DNA from: DASSUW01 sp963849695
Lineage (GTDB): Bacteria > Actinomycetota > Thermoleophilia > Solirubrobacterales > Solirubrobacteraceae
Direction of reading: 5' to 3'
Length of the DNA stretch: 64,000 nt
Assembly: GCA_963849695.1 (NCBI GenBank)
Contig: CAWKIT010000029.1
Location: forward strand, 1-64,000
Shown: positions 7,665 through 15,942 of the stretch, piece after piece
How positions within the stretch are numbered: position 1 is the first letter of the stretch
Layout of the letters: the number at the start of each line of letters is the position of its first letter
Notes under the pieces: generated by a model
What the model saw: the letters and a program-made list of their open reading frames with translations, nothing else
Told to the model about the DNA's origin: nothing
The model's database searches: none
Translations under genes and position numbers: made by a program

Positions 7665-8583
7665 CCAGGCTCGCGACGGTCGTGACGGCGAGCACCACCA
7701 TGATCACCACGAGCGACGCGCCCGTGGAGATCTCCGGCACGGCGTCGTCCTGCAGGTGGCCCCAGTGCAGCGCCAGCTTGACGCCGATGAACGCGAGGAT
7801 CAGGGACAGCCCGGTCGAGAGGTACACGAGCCGGTCGAGCAGCCCGGTGACCAGGAAGTACAGCGCCCGCAGGCCCAGCAGCGCGAAGGCGTTGGCCGCG
7901 AACACGATGTAGGCCTCCTCGGTGACGCCGAACACCGCCGGGATCGAGTCGAGCGCGAACAGGATGTCGGTGCTCCCGATCGCGACCAGCACGAGGAACA
8001 GCGGCGTCAGCACCCGGCGCCCACTCTCGTGGGTCACGAGCCGCCCCCCGTCGTAGCGCTCGGTCAGTGGCAGCAGCCGCCGCGCCAACCCCACCAGCGC
8101 GTTGTCGTCCACGGACGGGTCCTGCTCCCGGTGCCGGAAGAGCTGCACCGCGGTGGCGATCAACACGAGCCCGAAGATCAGGAACATGAACGAGAACGCC
8201 GCCAGCAGCGCGGCGCCCAGCGCGATGAAGATCGCCCGCAGGACGAGCGCGGCGAGGATGCCGATCGTGAGCACCTTCCGCTGGTGCTCGGCGGGCACCG
8301 CGAACGTGCTCATGATCACCACGAACACGAACAGGTTGTCGACCGACAGGCTCTTCTCGACGATGTAGCCGGCGAAGTACTGGCCGCCGAACTCCCAGCC
8401 GGCGATGAACCCGAACACCACGCCGAAGCCCAGCGCGACGGCGATGTAGAACACCGACCAGCCGACGGCCTCGCGGAAGCCGACGACGTGCGCCTGGCCG
8501 CCGGACGCTATGAGGTCGATCGCGAACAGCGCCGCGATGAGGCCGACCGTCGCCAGCCAGGCCGTCGTCGTCACGTCGAGCAT
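7567..8583 (-). CDS. TerC family integral membrane protein
   Basis: A 338-residue protein with about nine transmembrane segments. Both TerC signatures are visible: EKSLSVDNLFVFVVIM and GSTDILFALDSIPAVFG, whose acidic residues are thought to line a metal path. Family members (TerC, Alx, YkoY/MeeF type) are linked to tellurite resistance and Mn2+ efflux or metallation of secreted proteins. No ter operon and no yybP-ykoY element was seen upstream, where malic enzyme ends 25 bp away on the same strand. The hydrophilic C-terminal tail overlaps CapA. Confidence 0.9.
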   Translation of the reverse strand: MLDVTTTAWLATVGLIAALFAIDLIASGGQAHVVGFREAVGWSVFYIAVALGFGVVFGFIAGWEFGGQYFAGYIVEKSLSVDNLFVFVVIMSTFAVPAEHQRKVLTIGILAALVLRAIFIALGAALLAAFSFMFLIFGLVLIATAVQLFRHREQDPSVDDNALVGLARRLLPLTERYDGGRLVTHESGRRVLTPLFLVLVAIGSTDILFALDSIPAVFGVTEEAYIVFAANAFALLGLRALYFLVTGLLDRLVYLSTGLSLILAFIGVKLALHWGHLQDDAVPEISTGASLVVIMVVLAVTTVASLVKARRDPDARAHAGSLRDHADEGRREGAPRSP

Positions 8584-8608
8584 TGCGCGCCGCCCGCGCG
8601 ACCTTGAT

Positions 8609-10078
8609 CTAGTGCAGCGCCTCGAGCGGCGTGACCGGCTCCTGCGCGAGGCCGTGCTTGCGCCGCGCGACGCCGCTCGCCACGGCGGCGGCCGCGACCG
8701 CCTCGGCCACCGACTCGGCGACGCGGCGGTTGAACACGCTCGGGACGATGTAGTCCTCGTGCAGCTCGTCCTCCGGGATCACGCCGGCGATCGCGTGCGC
8801 GGCGGCGAGCTTCATCTCCTCGTTGATCGTCTTCGCGCGAACCTCCAGAGCGCCCTTGAACACGCCCGGGAACGCCAGCACGTTGTTGATCTGGTTCGGG
8901 TAGTCGGAGCGGCCGGTGGCCATCACCGCGACGTCCTCGCGCAGCTCCTCGGGCTGCACCTCGGGCACCGGGTTGGCCATCGCGAACACGATCGCGCCCG
9001 GCGCCATCGTTCGCACCGCGGCGGCGGTGAACGCGCCCGGGCCGGAGAGGCCGAGCACCACGTCGGCGCCTGCCAGCACCTCGTTCGCGGAGCCGCGCGC
9101 GCCGCGCTTGTTCGTGCGCCCGGCGAGATCCGCCCGGATCGGATCCAGGCCCTCCTGACCCGGGTACATGGCGCCCTCGCGATTGCACACGATCACGTCG
9201 CCGACGCCCTGGGCGAGCATGATCTCGGTGCAGGCGACGCCCGCCGCGCCCGCTCCGACGACCACCGCGGTCACGTCCTCCGGCCGCTTGCCCACGAGCT
9301 TCAAGGCGTTCAGCAGCGCCGCGAGGGCGACGATCGCGGTCCCGTGCTGGTCGTCGTGGAAGACCGGGATGTCGAGCTCGGCGCGCAGCCGGCGCTCGAT
9401 CTCGAAGCAGCGCGGCGCACTGATGTCCTCGAGGTTGATGCCCCCGAACCCCGGCGCCGCCGCCTTCACGAACGCCACGATCTCGTCGACGTCCTTGGTG
9501 TCCAGGCAGAGCGGGAAGGCATCGACGCCCGCGAACTCCTTGAACAGCATCGCCTTGCCCTCCATCACCGGCATCGCCGCCTCGGGCCCGATGTCGCCGA
9601 GCCCGAGCACGGCCGTGCCGTCGGACACGACGGCCACCGTGTTGCCCTTGATGGTGAGCGCCCACGCCTTCGAGCGATCCTCGTGGACGGCCATCGACAC
9701 GCGGCCGACGCCCGGCGTGTAGGCCATCGAGAGGTCGTCGCGCGTCTTCAGCGGAAGCTTGCCGCGGACCTCGATCTTGCCGCCCTTGTGCATCAGGAAG
9801 GTGCGGTCGGAGACGCTGTCGACCTCGACTCCCTCGAGGCCGCGGACGGCGCGCACCACCCCCTCGGCGTGGGCGGAGTCGCCGCACGAGACGGTCACGT
9901 CGCGCACTACCTGGTGGGACTCGACGCGGACGAGGTCGATCGCGCCGAGCATCGCGTCGGTCTCGGCGATCGCATGGGCGACGCCGGCGAACGTGCGGCC
10001 GTGCTGCGGCATCCGCAGGCGCATGGTGAAGCTGTAGGACGCCGAGGGCTGCAGGCGCCGCGGGGTCTCCTCAGTCAT
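8609..10078 (-). CDS. NAD(P)-dependent malic enzyme with N-terminal ACT domain
   Basis: A 489-residue protein. Residues about 10-90 form an ACT-like regulatory domain. Then come YTPGVGRVS, GLGDIGPEAAMPVMEGKA, the metal region VDAFPLCLDT, the catalytic DDQHGTAIV, and a Rossmann fold VVVGAGAAGVACTEI. It decarboxylates malate oxidatively to pyruvate. The final segment DYPNQINNVLAFPGVFKGAL is diagnostic of the short bacterial malic enzymes. The ATG at 10078 gives the ACT domain in full. It is followed by terC with a 25-bp gap; there is no obvious functional link. Confidence 0.94.
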   Translation of the reverse strand: MTEETPRRLQPSASYSFTMRLRMPQHGRTFAGVAHAIAETDAMLGAIDLVRVESHQVVRDVTVSCGDSAHAEGVVRAVRGLEGVEVDSVSDRTFLMHKGGKIEVRGKLPLKTRDDLSMAYTPGVGRVSMAVHEDRSKAWALTIKGNTVAVVSDGTAVLGLGDIGPEAAMPVMEGKAMLFKEFAGVDAFPLCLDTKDVDEIVAFVKAAAPGFGGINLEDISAPRCFEIERRLRAELDIPVFHDDQHGTAIVALAALLNALKLVGKRPEDVTAVVVGAGAAGVACTEIMLAQGVGDVIVCNREGAMYPGQEGLDPIRADLAGRTNKRGARGSANEVLAGADVVLGLSGPGAFTAAAVRTMAPGAIVFAMANPVPEVQPEELREDVAVMATGRSDYPNQINNVLAFPGVFKGALEVRAKTINEEMKLAAAHAIAGVIPEDELHEDYIVPSVFNRRVAESVAEAVAAAAVASGVARRKHGLAQEPVTPLEALH

Positions 10079-10194
10079 GGCCCCGATTCTCGCGCAGTCA
10101 CGCGGCGGGCGCGAAGCGGACGGCCCGGCGGCTCGGGAGGCGCTTTCAGGCGGCGCACAGCCCGGAGAGTAGAGTTCGATCGAGGTACCCGGGA

Positions 10195-10662
10195 ATGACC
10201 GGCCTGAGCGTCGTGCTGATGATCGCGGGCGCCCTGCTGCTCGTCGCAGAGGCGCATGTGGCTTCGTACGGCGTTCTCGGCGTCGCCGGGATCCTCTCCC
10301 TCGTCGGCGGCGCCGTGCTGGCGGTCGCCGCGTCCGGCGGCAGCGTGGCGGTGGCGCTCGCGTTCGCGATCCCGGCCGCCCTCGTCGCGATGGCCCTGAT
10401 CGTGATCGCCGGCCGCAAGGCGCTCGCACTGCGGCGCCGGCGGCCGCAGGGCGGGTCGACGGGGCTGATCGGCCGCGTCGGCGTGGTCCGGCGGGCGCCG
10501 GCCCCGGTGGGCGATGTGGTGGTCGAGGGGGAGTTGTGGCGTGCGCGCAATTCGTGGGCGGATGAACCGGCGCTCCGCGAGGGCGAGCACGTGGTGGTCG
10601 AGCAGGTGCACGGGCTGACGCTGGCGGTCCGGCGCGCCGAGGAGTGGGAGGTGCTGCCATGA
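10195..10662 (+). CDS. NfeD-like short membrane protein
   Basis: A 155-residue protein. Two or three transmembrane segments (about 3-80) rich in Gly and Ala precede a C-terminal OB-fold: GLIGRVGVVRRAPAPVGDV ... GELWRARNS ... GEHVVVEQVHGLTLAV, the NfeD soluble domain. This is the short NfeD1b type without the ClpP-class protease part. It partners the SPFH protein encoded immediately downstream, with ATGA stop/start overlap, as in the conserved nfeD-slipin operons of membrane microdomain function. Confidence 0.9.
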   Translation: MTGLSVVLMIAGALLLVAEAHVASYGVLGVAGILSLVGGAVLAVAASGGSVAVALAFAIPAALVAMALIVIAGRKALALRRRRPQGGSTGLIGRVGVVRRAPAPVGDVVVEGELWRARNSWADEPALREGEHVVVEQVHGLTLAVRRAEEWEVLP

Positions 10663-11493
10663 CGGCGGCCATCGTGTTCATCTGCACCCTGGTGGCGGCG
10701 CTCGTGATCCTCGCCGCCTCCTCTGTCCGCGTCCTGCGCGAGTACGAGCGCGCGGTGGTGTTCCGGCTCGGCCGGCTGCTGGGGGAGAAGGGCCCGGGGC
10801 TGTTCCTGCTGATCCCGGGCGTCGACCGGATGGTGCGCATCGACCTGCGCACCGTGACGCTCGACATCCAGCCGCAGAACCTGATCACGCGCGACAACGT
10901 GCCGGCCAAGGTCACCGCGGTCTGCTACTTCCGGGTGATCGACGCCGCGCGCTGCGGTGGTCGACGTCGAGCGCTACCTGGACGCCACCGCGCAGATCGC
11001 GCAGACCACGCTGCGGTCGGTGCTCGGCAAGGCCGAGCTCGACATGCTGCTGTCCGAGCGCGAGCAGCTCAACGAGGCGCTCCAGCACATCATCGACGAG
11101 CACACGCACCCGTGGGGGATCAAGGTCACCACGGTCGAGATCAAGGACGTCGAGATCCCGACCGAGATGCAGCGCGCGATGGCGCTCGGCGCCGCCGCCG
11201 AGCGCGAACGGCGGGCGAAGATCATCCACGCCGAGGGTGAGTACCAGGCCTCGCAGCGGCTGCGCGACGCCGCCGACGTGATCTCCGGCAACCCGTCCGC
11301 CCTGCAGCTGCGCTACATGCAGACGCTGACCGAGATCGGGGCGACGCAGAACTCGACCGTCATCTTCCCGCTCCCGCTCGACGTGCTGAAGCCGTTCCTC
11401 GACGGCGCCGCCGCCGGGGCGGCGCCGTCGGAGCGACCGGCGACGGAGGGTGAGGCGGGCCGACCTGCGCTGGACGGGGCCCCGGTGGCGTGA
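10659..11493 (+). pseudogene. SPFH-domain slipin/stomatin-like protein, one frameshift
   Basis: Frame one gives an N-terminal membrane helix and the start of the SPFH domain (REYERAVVFRLGRLLGEKGPG ... NVPAKVTAVCYFRVID). After about 10950 the homology moves to another frame: VVDVERYLDATAQIAQTTLR ... EIPTEMQRAMALGAAAERERR and a C-terminal coiled coil. Joined, it is about 277 residues, normal for a slipin. A single indel in the GC-alternating stretch 10943-10955 explains it, so the gene is probably intact in the organism. It is an oligomeric membrane scaffold partnering NfeD. Confidence 0.85.
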
Positions 11494-11524
11494 GTTCTGC
11501 GCGAGGGTACGCCATGCTTGCGGC

Positions 11525-12288
11525 GTGCCCGACACCATCGTCTTCATCCCCGCGTGGAACGAGGCGGCCTCGCTGCCGGCGCTGCTCGAGGAGGCCGGCC
11601 GCGACCTGCCGGAGGCCGACCTGCTGGTGATCGACGACGGGTCGACCGACGACACGGCGGCGGTCGCGCGCGCCGGCGGCGCCCAGGTCGTCAGCTTCCC
11701 CGAGAACCACGGGCTGCGGCACGGGATCGCCGAGGGCTACCGGCAGGCGTCCGCGCGCGGGTACGAGTTCTGCGGCCGCCTCGACGCCGACGGCCAGCAC
11801 CCGCCCGCCGAGCTCCGGCGCCTGCTGGCGATGGTGCGCGCCGACGAGTGCGACGTCGCGGTCGGCTCGCGCTTCCTGCCCGGCTCGGGCCAGGACGGCG
11901 AGCGCTACAAGCCGGCGCCCGAGCGCGTGGTCGGCACCTCGCTGCTGCGGGTCCTGATGCGGCTGCGGCTCGGGCAGCCGATCTCGGACGGCACCAGCGG
12001 GATGTACGCGGTCAACCACAAGGCGCTCGACCTGCTGGCCGACCCGTACGTGTGCGAGGCACCGGAGGTCGAGGCGCTGATGCGGATCACCGACGCCAAG
12101 CTGCGCCTGGTCGAGGTCCCGGTGCACATGCGCTCCCGCGAGCACGGCGAATCGTCGTTCCGTGGCCGCCGCGCGGTCGAGCTGGTGGTCACGATCGGCC
12201 TCACGCTGTTCGCGGGGAGCTGTATCGCCGCCGCCACCAGCGGCGGCAGCAGAAGGCCGGCGTGCGCGGGTTGCTGCCAGGCGGCTAG
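11525..12288 (+). CDS. Family 2 glycosyltransferase
   Basis: From the GTG, IVFIPAWNEAASLPALLEE and VIDDGSTDDT are the GT-A nucleotide-binding motifs. RLDADGQHPP has the DxD-like DAD. GSRFLPGSG and SDGTSGMYAVN follow, and HGESSFRG lies near the end, as in polyprenyl-phosphate mannose/glucose synthase relatives. The GT frame has no stop and runs antisense into the next gene. A one-base shift near 12212-12222 would move it into a frame giving a basic tail and a TAG at 12288, just before the convergent neighbour, which I take as the true end. The likely product is a sugar-lipid or polysaccharide. Confidence 0.8.
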
Positions 12289-12324
12289 GCCCGAATCCAC
12301 CGATCCCGCCGACACATCCACCGG

Positions 12325-12762
12325 TCATCGCTGGATCCGGGACACCGCAACCGAACCGAGCGTGAGCGCCGCCACGCCGGCCGCCGCCCACGCGCGCCCG
12401 ATCTGGCGCGGCGGTTGCCAGGGCCACAGCAGCGGGGTGGGAGCGGCGTCGTCGCCGGCGTCGCGCAGCAGGTGCGAGGCGAGGCCGGCGAACGCCGCCC
12501 AGCCGTGGGTGATCCCGCCCGCCGCCGTGCCGACGGCGCCGAGCGCGACCGCCGCGAGGAGCGCGTGGCTGCGCGGGCGGGTCTCGAGCCCGATCAGCGC
12601 GCGCGGCCACGCCGAGCGCGCGGCGACGATGTGGTCGAAGTCGATCACCGTCCCCGCCACCACCGCGGTCCGCACGGCGCCGCGGCCGAGCGGCGCCGCC
12701 ACCGCGGCGGCGAGCAGCGCGTGGGCGACCGGATCGGTCGCCGCCACCAGGTAGCGGCTCAC
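12325..12762 (-). CDS. YdjM/DUF457-like membrane-bound metal-dependent hydrolase
   Basis: A 145-residue protein with four hydrophobic segments. DPVAHALLAAAVA, VVAGTVIDFDHIV (the DxDH-like metal motif near the end of helix 2), RSHALLAAV and GLASHLLRDAGDD are characteristic of the LexA-regulated inner-membrane hydrolase family. The GTG overlaps the TGA of the ROK kinase gene (GTGA), so they are co-translated. The substrate is unknown for the family; phospholipase-like folds have been proposed. Confidence 0.72.
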   Translation of the reverse strand: MSRYLVAATDPVAHALLAAAVAAPLGRGAVRTAVVAGTVIDFDHIVAARSAWPRALIGLETRPRSHALLAAVALGAVGTAAGGITHGWAAFAGLASHLLRDAGDDAAPTPLLWPWQPPRQIGRAWAAAGVAALTLGSVAVSRIQR

Positions 12763-13727
12763 ACGCGCGCGGACCGCTTCACCAGCAGCGTCGCCCCGAT
12801 CGCTCCGCCGAGATCGCCCAGCGCGGCAAGCTCGACCGCCGGCGGGCGCTCGTCGTTGAACAGGTGCGGCATCATCGCCTCGCGGATCCGCTCGACGTAC
12901 GGCTCGCCGAGCCGCACGCCGAGGCCGCCGCCGATCACGACCGCCTCGACGTCGAGCAGGTTCTGCGCCGACGCGACGCCCGCCCCGAGCGCGCGCACGG
13001 CGCGATCGATCAGGCGGCGGGCGAGCGGGTCGCCCTTGTCGAGCGCGCGCGCCCACACCCCGCTGGTGAGCCGGGTGCGGCCGCGCTCCTCCATGATCCT
13101 GAACAGCACCGTGTTCTCGCCGCGGGACGCGCGCCGGCGGGCGCGGGCCTCCATCGAGGCGCGGCCGGCGTACGCCTCCATGCAGCCCCTGCGGCCGCAG
13201 CCGCACAGGGCGCCGCCGCGGCGCACGACCACATGGCCGATCTCACCGGCGGCGTCACGGCCGATCCACGGCCGGCCGTCGAGCACGATCCCGCCGCCGA
13301 CGCCGGTCCCCCAGAACACGCCGAGCAGCGAGCTGTACTGGCGCGCGGACCCGAGCTCGAACTCGGCGTCGGTCGCCACCTGGACGTCGTTGCCGAGCGA
13401 CACCGGGGCGCCGCACGCCTTCTCGAGCGCGCGCCGCAGGTCGTAGCTGCCGCCCCAGTCGGGAAGGTTCTTGGCGCCGGCCACGGTTCCGGCGTCGTCG
13501 TCGACCTTGCCGGGCGAGCCGACGCCGATCCCCTCGAGGTCGGACGTCTCGACGCCCGCCTCCTGTGCCGCGTCGCGCAGCGCGCCGGCGATCTCGTTGG
13601 CGACGTCCTTCGGGCCGCCCTCCGTCGGCGTCGGCCGGCGCGACTGGCCGGCGACCTCGCTGCTCTCGTCGACGACGACGACCTGGATCTTGGTGCCGCC
13701 GAGATCCACTCCTCCGCTGTAAGCCAT
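12759..13727 (-). CDS. ROK family sugar kinase (glucokinase-like)
   Basis: A 322-residue protein. GGVDLGGTKIQVVVVD is the ATP phosphate-binding start. GIGVGSPGKVD, SLGNDVQVA (catalytic Asp in ND), GTGVGGGIVLDGRPWIG, AGEIGHVVV and CGCGRRGCMEAYAGR (Cys3His zinc site) are the ordered ROK motifs. There is no N-terminal winged helix, so it is a kinase rather than an NagC/XylR repressor. It probably phosphorylates glucose or a related hexose; the GlgE pathway genes 40 kb away are a possible metabolic partner. Confidence 0.9.
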   Translation of the reverse strand: MAYSGGVDLGGTKIQVVVVDESSEVAGQSRRPTPTEGGPKDVANEIAGALRDAAQEAGVETSDLEGIGVGSPGKVDDDAGTVAGAKNLPDWGGSYDLRRALEKACGAPVSLGNDVQVATDAEFELGSARQYSSLLGVFWGTGVGGGIVLDGRPWIGRDAAGEIGHVVVRRGGALCGCGRRGCMEAYAGRASMEARARRRASRGENTVLFRIMEERGRTRLTSGVWARALDKGDPLARRLIDRAVRALGAGVASAQNLLDVEAVVIGGGLGVRLGEPYVERIREAMMPHLFNDERPPAVELAALGDLGGAIGATLLVKRSARV

Positions 13728-13736
13728 GGGGAAGGA

Positions 13737-15038
13737 TTACCCATTCAGGCGCGCTCTAGCGAGCGCGGCCGCCGCCTCGGCCGCGGCGGGCAGCTCCCCG
13801 TCGGCGGCCGCCGACTCGAGGGCGCCCAGCCGGCGGTCGAGCCGCGCGAGGGCGACAGGGTCGAGGCTGCGTGCGATCCGGTCGCGGATCCACGTGAGCG
13901 TGGCGGCGTCGCCGCGCACGGCGGCGAGCGAGCGTGCGGTCGCGTCGACGCGCGCCCGGCGGGCCCACAGCTCGAAGCGCTCGAGGTCGATCTGGTCCGG
14001 CGCGCGGTACTGGAGCTGGAGGTCGAGCGCCGCGTCGGCGACGGCGAACGCGGACCGGCGGGGCCGGCCGAGCGCGCGTGTCATCTGTGCCGCGAGCCGC
14101 CGCGGCACGCCGCGTCGCTGCAGGGCTCGCCAGGCGTCGCGCATCCTGCCGACCGCCGCGCGCCTGCCGCGCAGGACCGCGCCGGCGTCGCGCTCGAGCG
14201 TCGTGAGCTCGGAAGGCGTCGGGCCCGGGAGCGCGTCGGCCGGCACGGCGAGTGCCAGCGCCTCGAGGTCGCTGTCGCCGGCCGACCGGAACTCGCCGTA
14301 GCCGGGCGCGAAGTACTTGTCCTCGCGCGTGCCGTCGTCGTGCAGCTCGCCGGCGACCATCGCGCCTGCCACCGGGCCGCGCGGCCCCTGCACGGTGACG
14401 CCGGACCGCTTGACCGTCACCTCCTCGAACACGAGCCCGGGGACGTTCTCGGGCCGGTAGACCATGCCGGGCCCGGGCTGCGCGGGCATGATCATCGCGG
14501 CCGGGCCCTCCTTGCCGGCGAGCCAGCTGCCGGCGGTGTCGTTGACCACCCCGCGGCGGTAGTTGAAGACGTCCTCGCCGAAGTACCAGACCGAGCCGTC
14601 GTCGGCCTGGGCGTAGAAGTCGAGCGCGACTTCCAGGATGCGGCCGCCGCGATACGCCACGAACTGCGACACCAGCGTGCGCACGCACTGTCCGGGGCGC
14701 CACTCGATCACGCGCGTGTCCGGCAACAGCGTCGTCTCGATCTTCAGACGCCGGCCGTCGGCGCGGCCGTTGAGGATCGCCGACCGCAGGCTGCTGATCG
14801 GGAACAGCGGGTTGGTGATGCTGGTGGAGCTCGAGAACGGCGGCGCGACGAGATCTACGCGTCGCGCGGCCGGCGCGAGCGGGAGGCGGCCGAGGCCGGC
14901 GGCGTCGAGCAGCGCGGCGGTCGGCTGCGGCACGGCGGTGGTCGCGCTGTCCTGACACGGGGTCGCGGCCGGCGCCTCCGCCGCGCCGGCCAGCGCGGCC
15001 GCGGCGGCGAGGGTTGCGATGCGGCGGTGTCGTCTCAT
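13737..15038 (-). CDS. Secreted protein of unknown function
   Basis: A 433-residue protein. A signal peptide (basic MRRHRR, Ala-rich core, cleavage near APAATP) is followed by a mostly beta N-terminal half containing NPLFPISSLRSAI, VIEWRPGQCVRTLVSQFVAYR, VWYFGEDVFNYRRG, MIMPAQPGPGMVYRPENVPG and DKYFAPGYGEF. The Ala/Arg-rich C-terminal third is predicted helical. The beta half resembles extracellular sheets seen in secreted proteins of high-GC Gram-positives, but I cannot name a family. It diverges from the membrane gene at 15106. Confidence 0.7.
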   Translation of the reverse strand: MRRHRRIATLAAAAALAGAAEAPAATPCQDSATTAVPQPTAALLDAAGLGRLPLAPAARRVDLVAPPFSSSTSITNPLFPISSLRSAILNGRADGRRLKIETTLLPDTRVIEWRPGQCVRTLVSQFVAYRGGRILEVALDFYAQADDGSVWYFGEDVFNYRRGVVNDTAGSWLAGKEGPAAMIMPAQPGPGMVYRPENVPGLVFEEVTVKRSGVTVQGPRGPVAGAMVAGELHDDGTREDKYFAPGYGEFRSAGDSDLEALALAVPADALPGPTPSELTTLERDAGAVLRGRRAAVGRMRDAWRALQRRGVPRRLAAQMTRALGRPRRSAFAVADAALDLQLQYRAPDQIDLERFELWARRARVDATARSLAAVRGDAATLTWIRDRIARSLDPVALARLDRRLGALESAAADGELPAAAEAAAALARARLNG

Positions 15039-15105
15039 GTGCCGCGAGGTTAGGTACGCGATATGAGACGCCCCTGAGCCTCGCGTTCTCGGCTAGCGTG
15101 GGGCG

Positions 15106-15942
15106 ATGGCGGTACACACTCAAACGGCGGGCGGGATCCTCCGGTCGACACGCGTGGGCGTGTGGGTCCTTTTCATCCTCGCCATGGCGAACGGCGTCTT
15201 CCTCTATCTGCTGCCCAGCTCGGCGGAGACCGACTACGCGTGGTCGATCGTGCCGCCGGTCAACGGCGCGTTCATCGGCGCGGGCTTCCTGGCGGGGACG
15301 CTGGCGACCGGCCTCGTGCTGTTCGCGGCCACGCGCTGGCGCTCGCTGGAGACGCTGCCCCCGGCGCTCTGGGTGCTCGCGACGACGCTGCTCGCGTCCA
15401 CGCTGATCCACAACGACCGCTTCAAGTGGGACTACGCGCCGACGTGGGTGTGGCTGATCGTCTACGCGGGTGTGCCGTTCGTGCTGCCCGTGCTGGTGAT
15501 GCTCCAGCGGCGCGTGGCCGAGCCCGAGCCGCCCGCGGACCCCGGCCTGCGACTGGTACGCGGCCTGTCCGCGGTCTGCGGCGTCGTGCTGCTCGTCGGC
15601 GCCGCCGGGCTGTACATCGCGCCCGTCGAGCTGGGGGAGCACTGGCCGTGGGCGCTGACGCCGCTGCTCGGCCGTGCCGTCGCGCCGTGGTACGCGATGG
15701 TCGGGACCATGCTGGTCGCGTGCGCGTGGGGGCTCCGCCGCTCGACCGAGGCGGTGATCCCTTACAGCACGCTCGCGGCCTGGTGCCTGCTCCTGCTCGC
15801 GCTGCCGGTGCTGCACTCCGACGACGTCGACACGGGCGGCGGCGCGTTCGTGGCGTGGCTGGTCGTCATGCTCGTGCTGCTCGCGCTGGCCGTCCTCGCG
15901 CTCGCGCGGTCGCTGCCGCGGCTGCGCGACGAGGGTCTTTAG
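15106..15942 (+). CDS. Multi-pass membrane protein of unknown function
   Basis: A 278-residue protein with about seven hydrophobic helices (near 20-37, 50-73, 85-100, 115-132, 152-172, 190-208, 217-235 and 245-265). The polar stretch HNDRFKWDYAPTWVW between helices and the LPSSAETDYAWSIVPPVNGAF loop look like conserved family positions, but I do not recognise the family. The stop overlaps the 3' end of the convergent Dyp peroxidase gene by four bases. Confidence 0.7.
   Translation: MAVHTQTAGGILRSTRVGVWVLFILAMANGVFLYLLPSSAETDYAWSIVPPVNGAFIGAGFLAGTLATGLVLFAATRWRSLETLPPALWVLATTLLASTLIHNDRFKWDYAPTWVWLIVYAGVPFVLPVLVMLQRRVAEPEPPADPGLRLVRGLSAVCGVVLLVGAAGLYIAPVELGEHWPWALTPLLGRAVAPWYAMVGTMLVACAWGLRRSTEAVIPYSTLAAWCLLLLALPVLHSDDVDTGGGAFVAWLVVMLVLLALAVLALARSLPRLRDEGL

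Noticed and set aside
8584..8608. yybP-ykoY manganese riboswitch ahead of terC
   Set aside because: Only 25 bp separate malic enzyme and terC; no room and no consensus.
15048..15075. Sequence resembling the 39-bp palindrome core (GGTA-CGC-ATAT-GAGAC)
   Set aside because: It aligns only with several gaps and lacks both outer arms; it is probably the AT-richer divergent promoter between 15038 and 15106.
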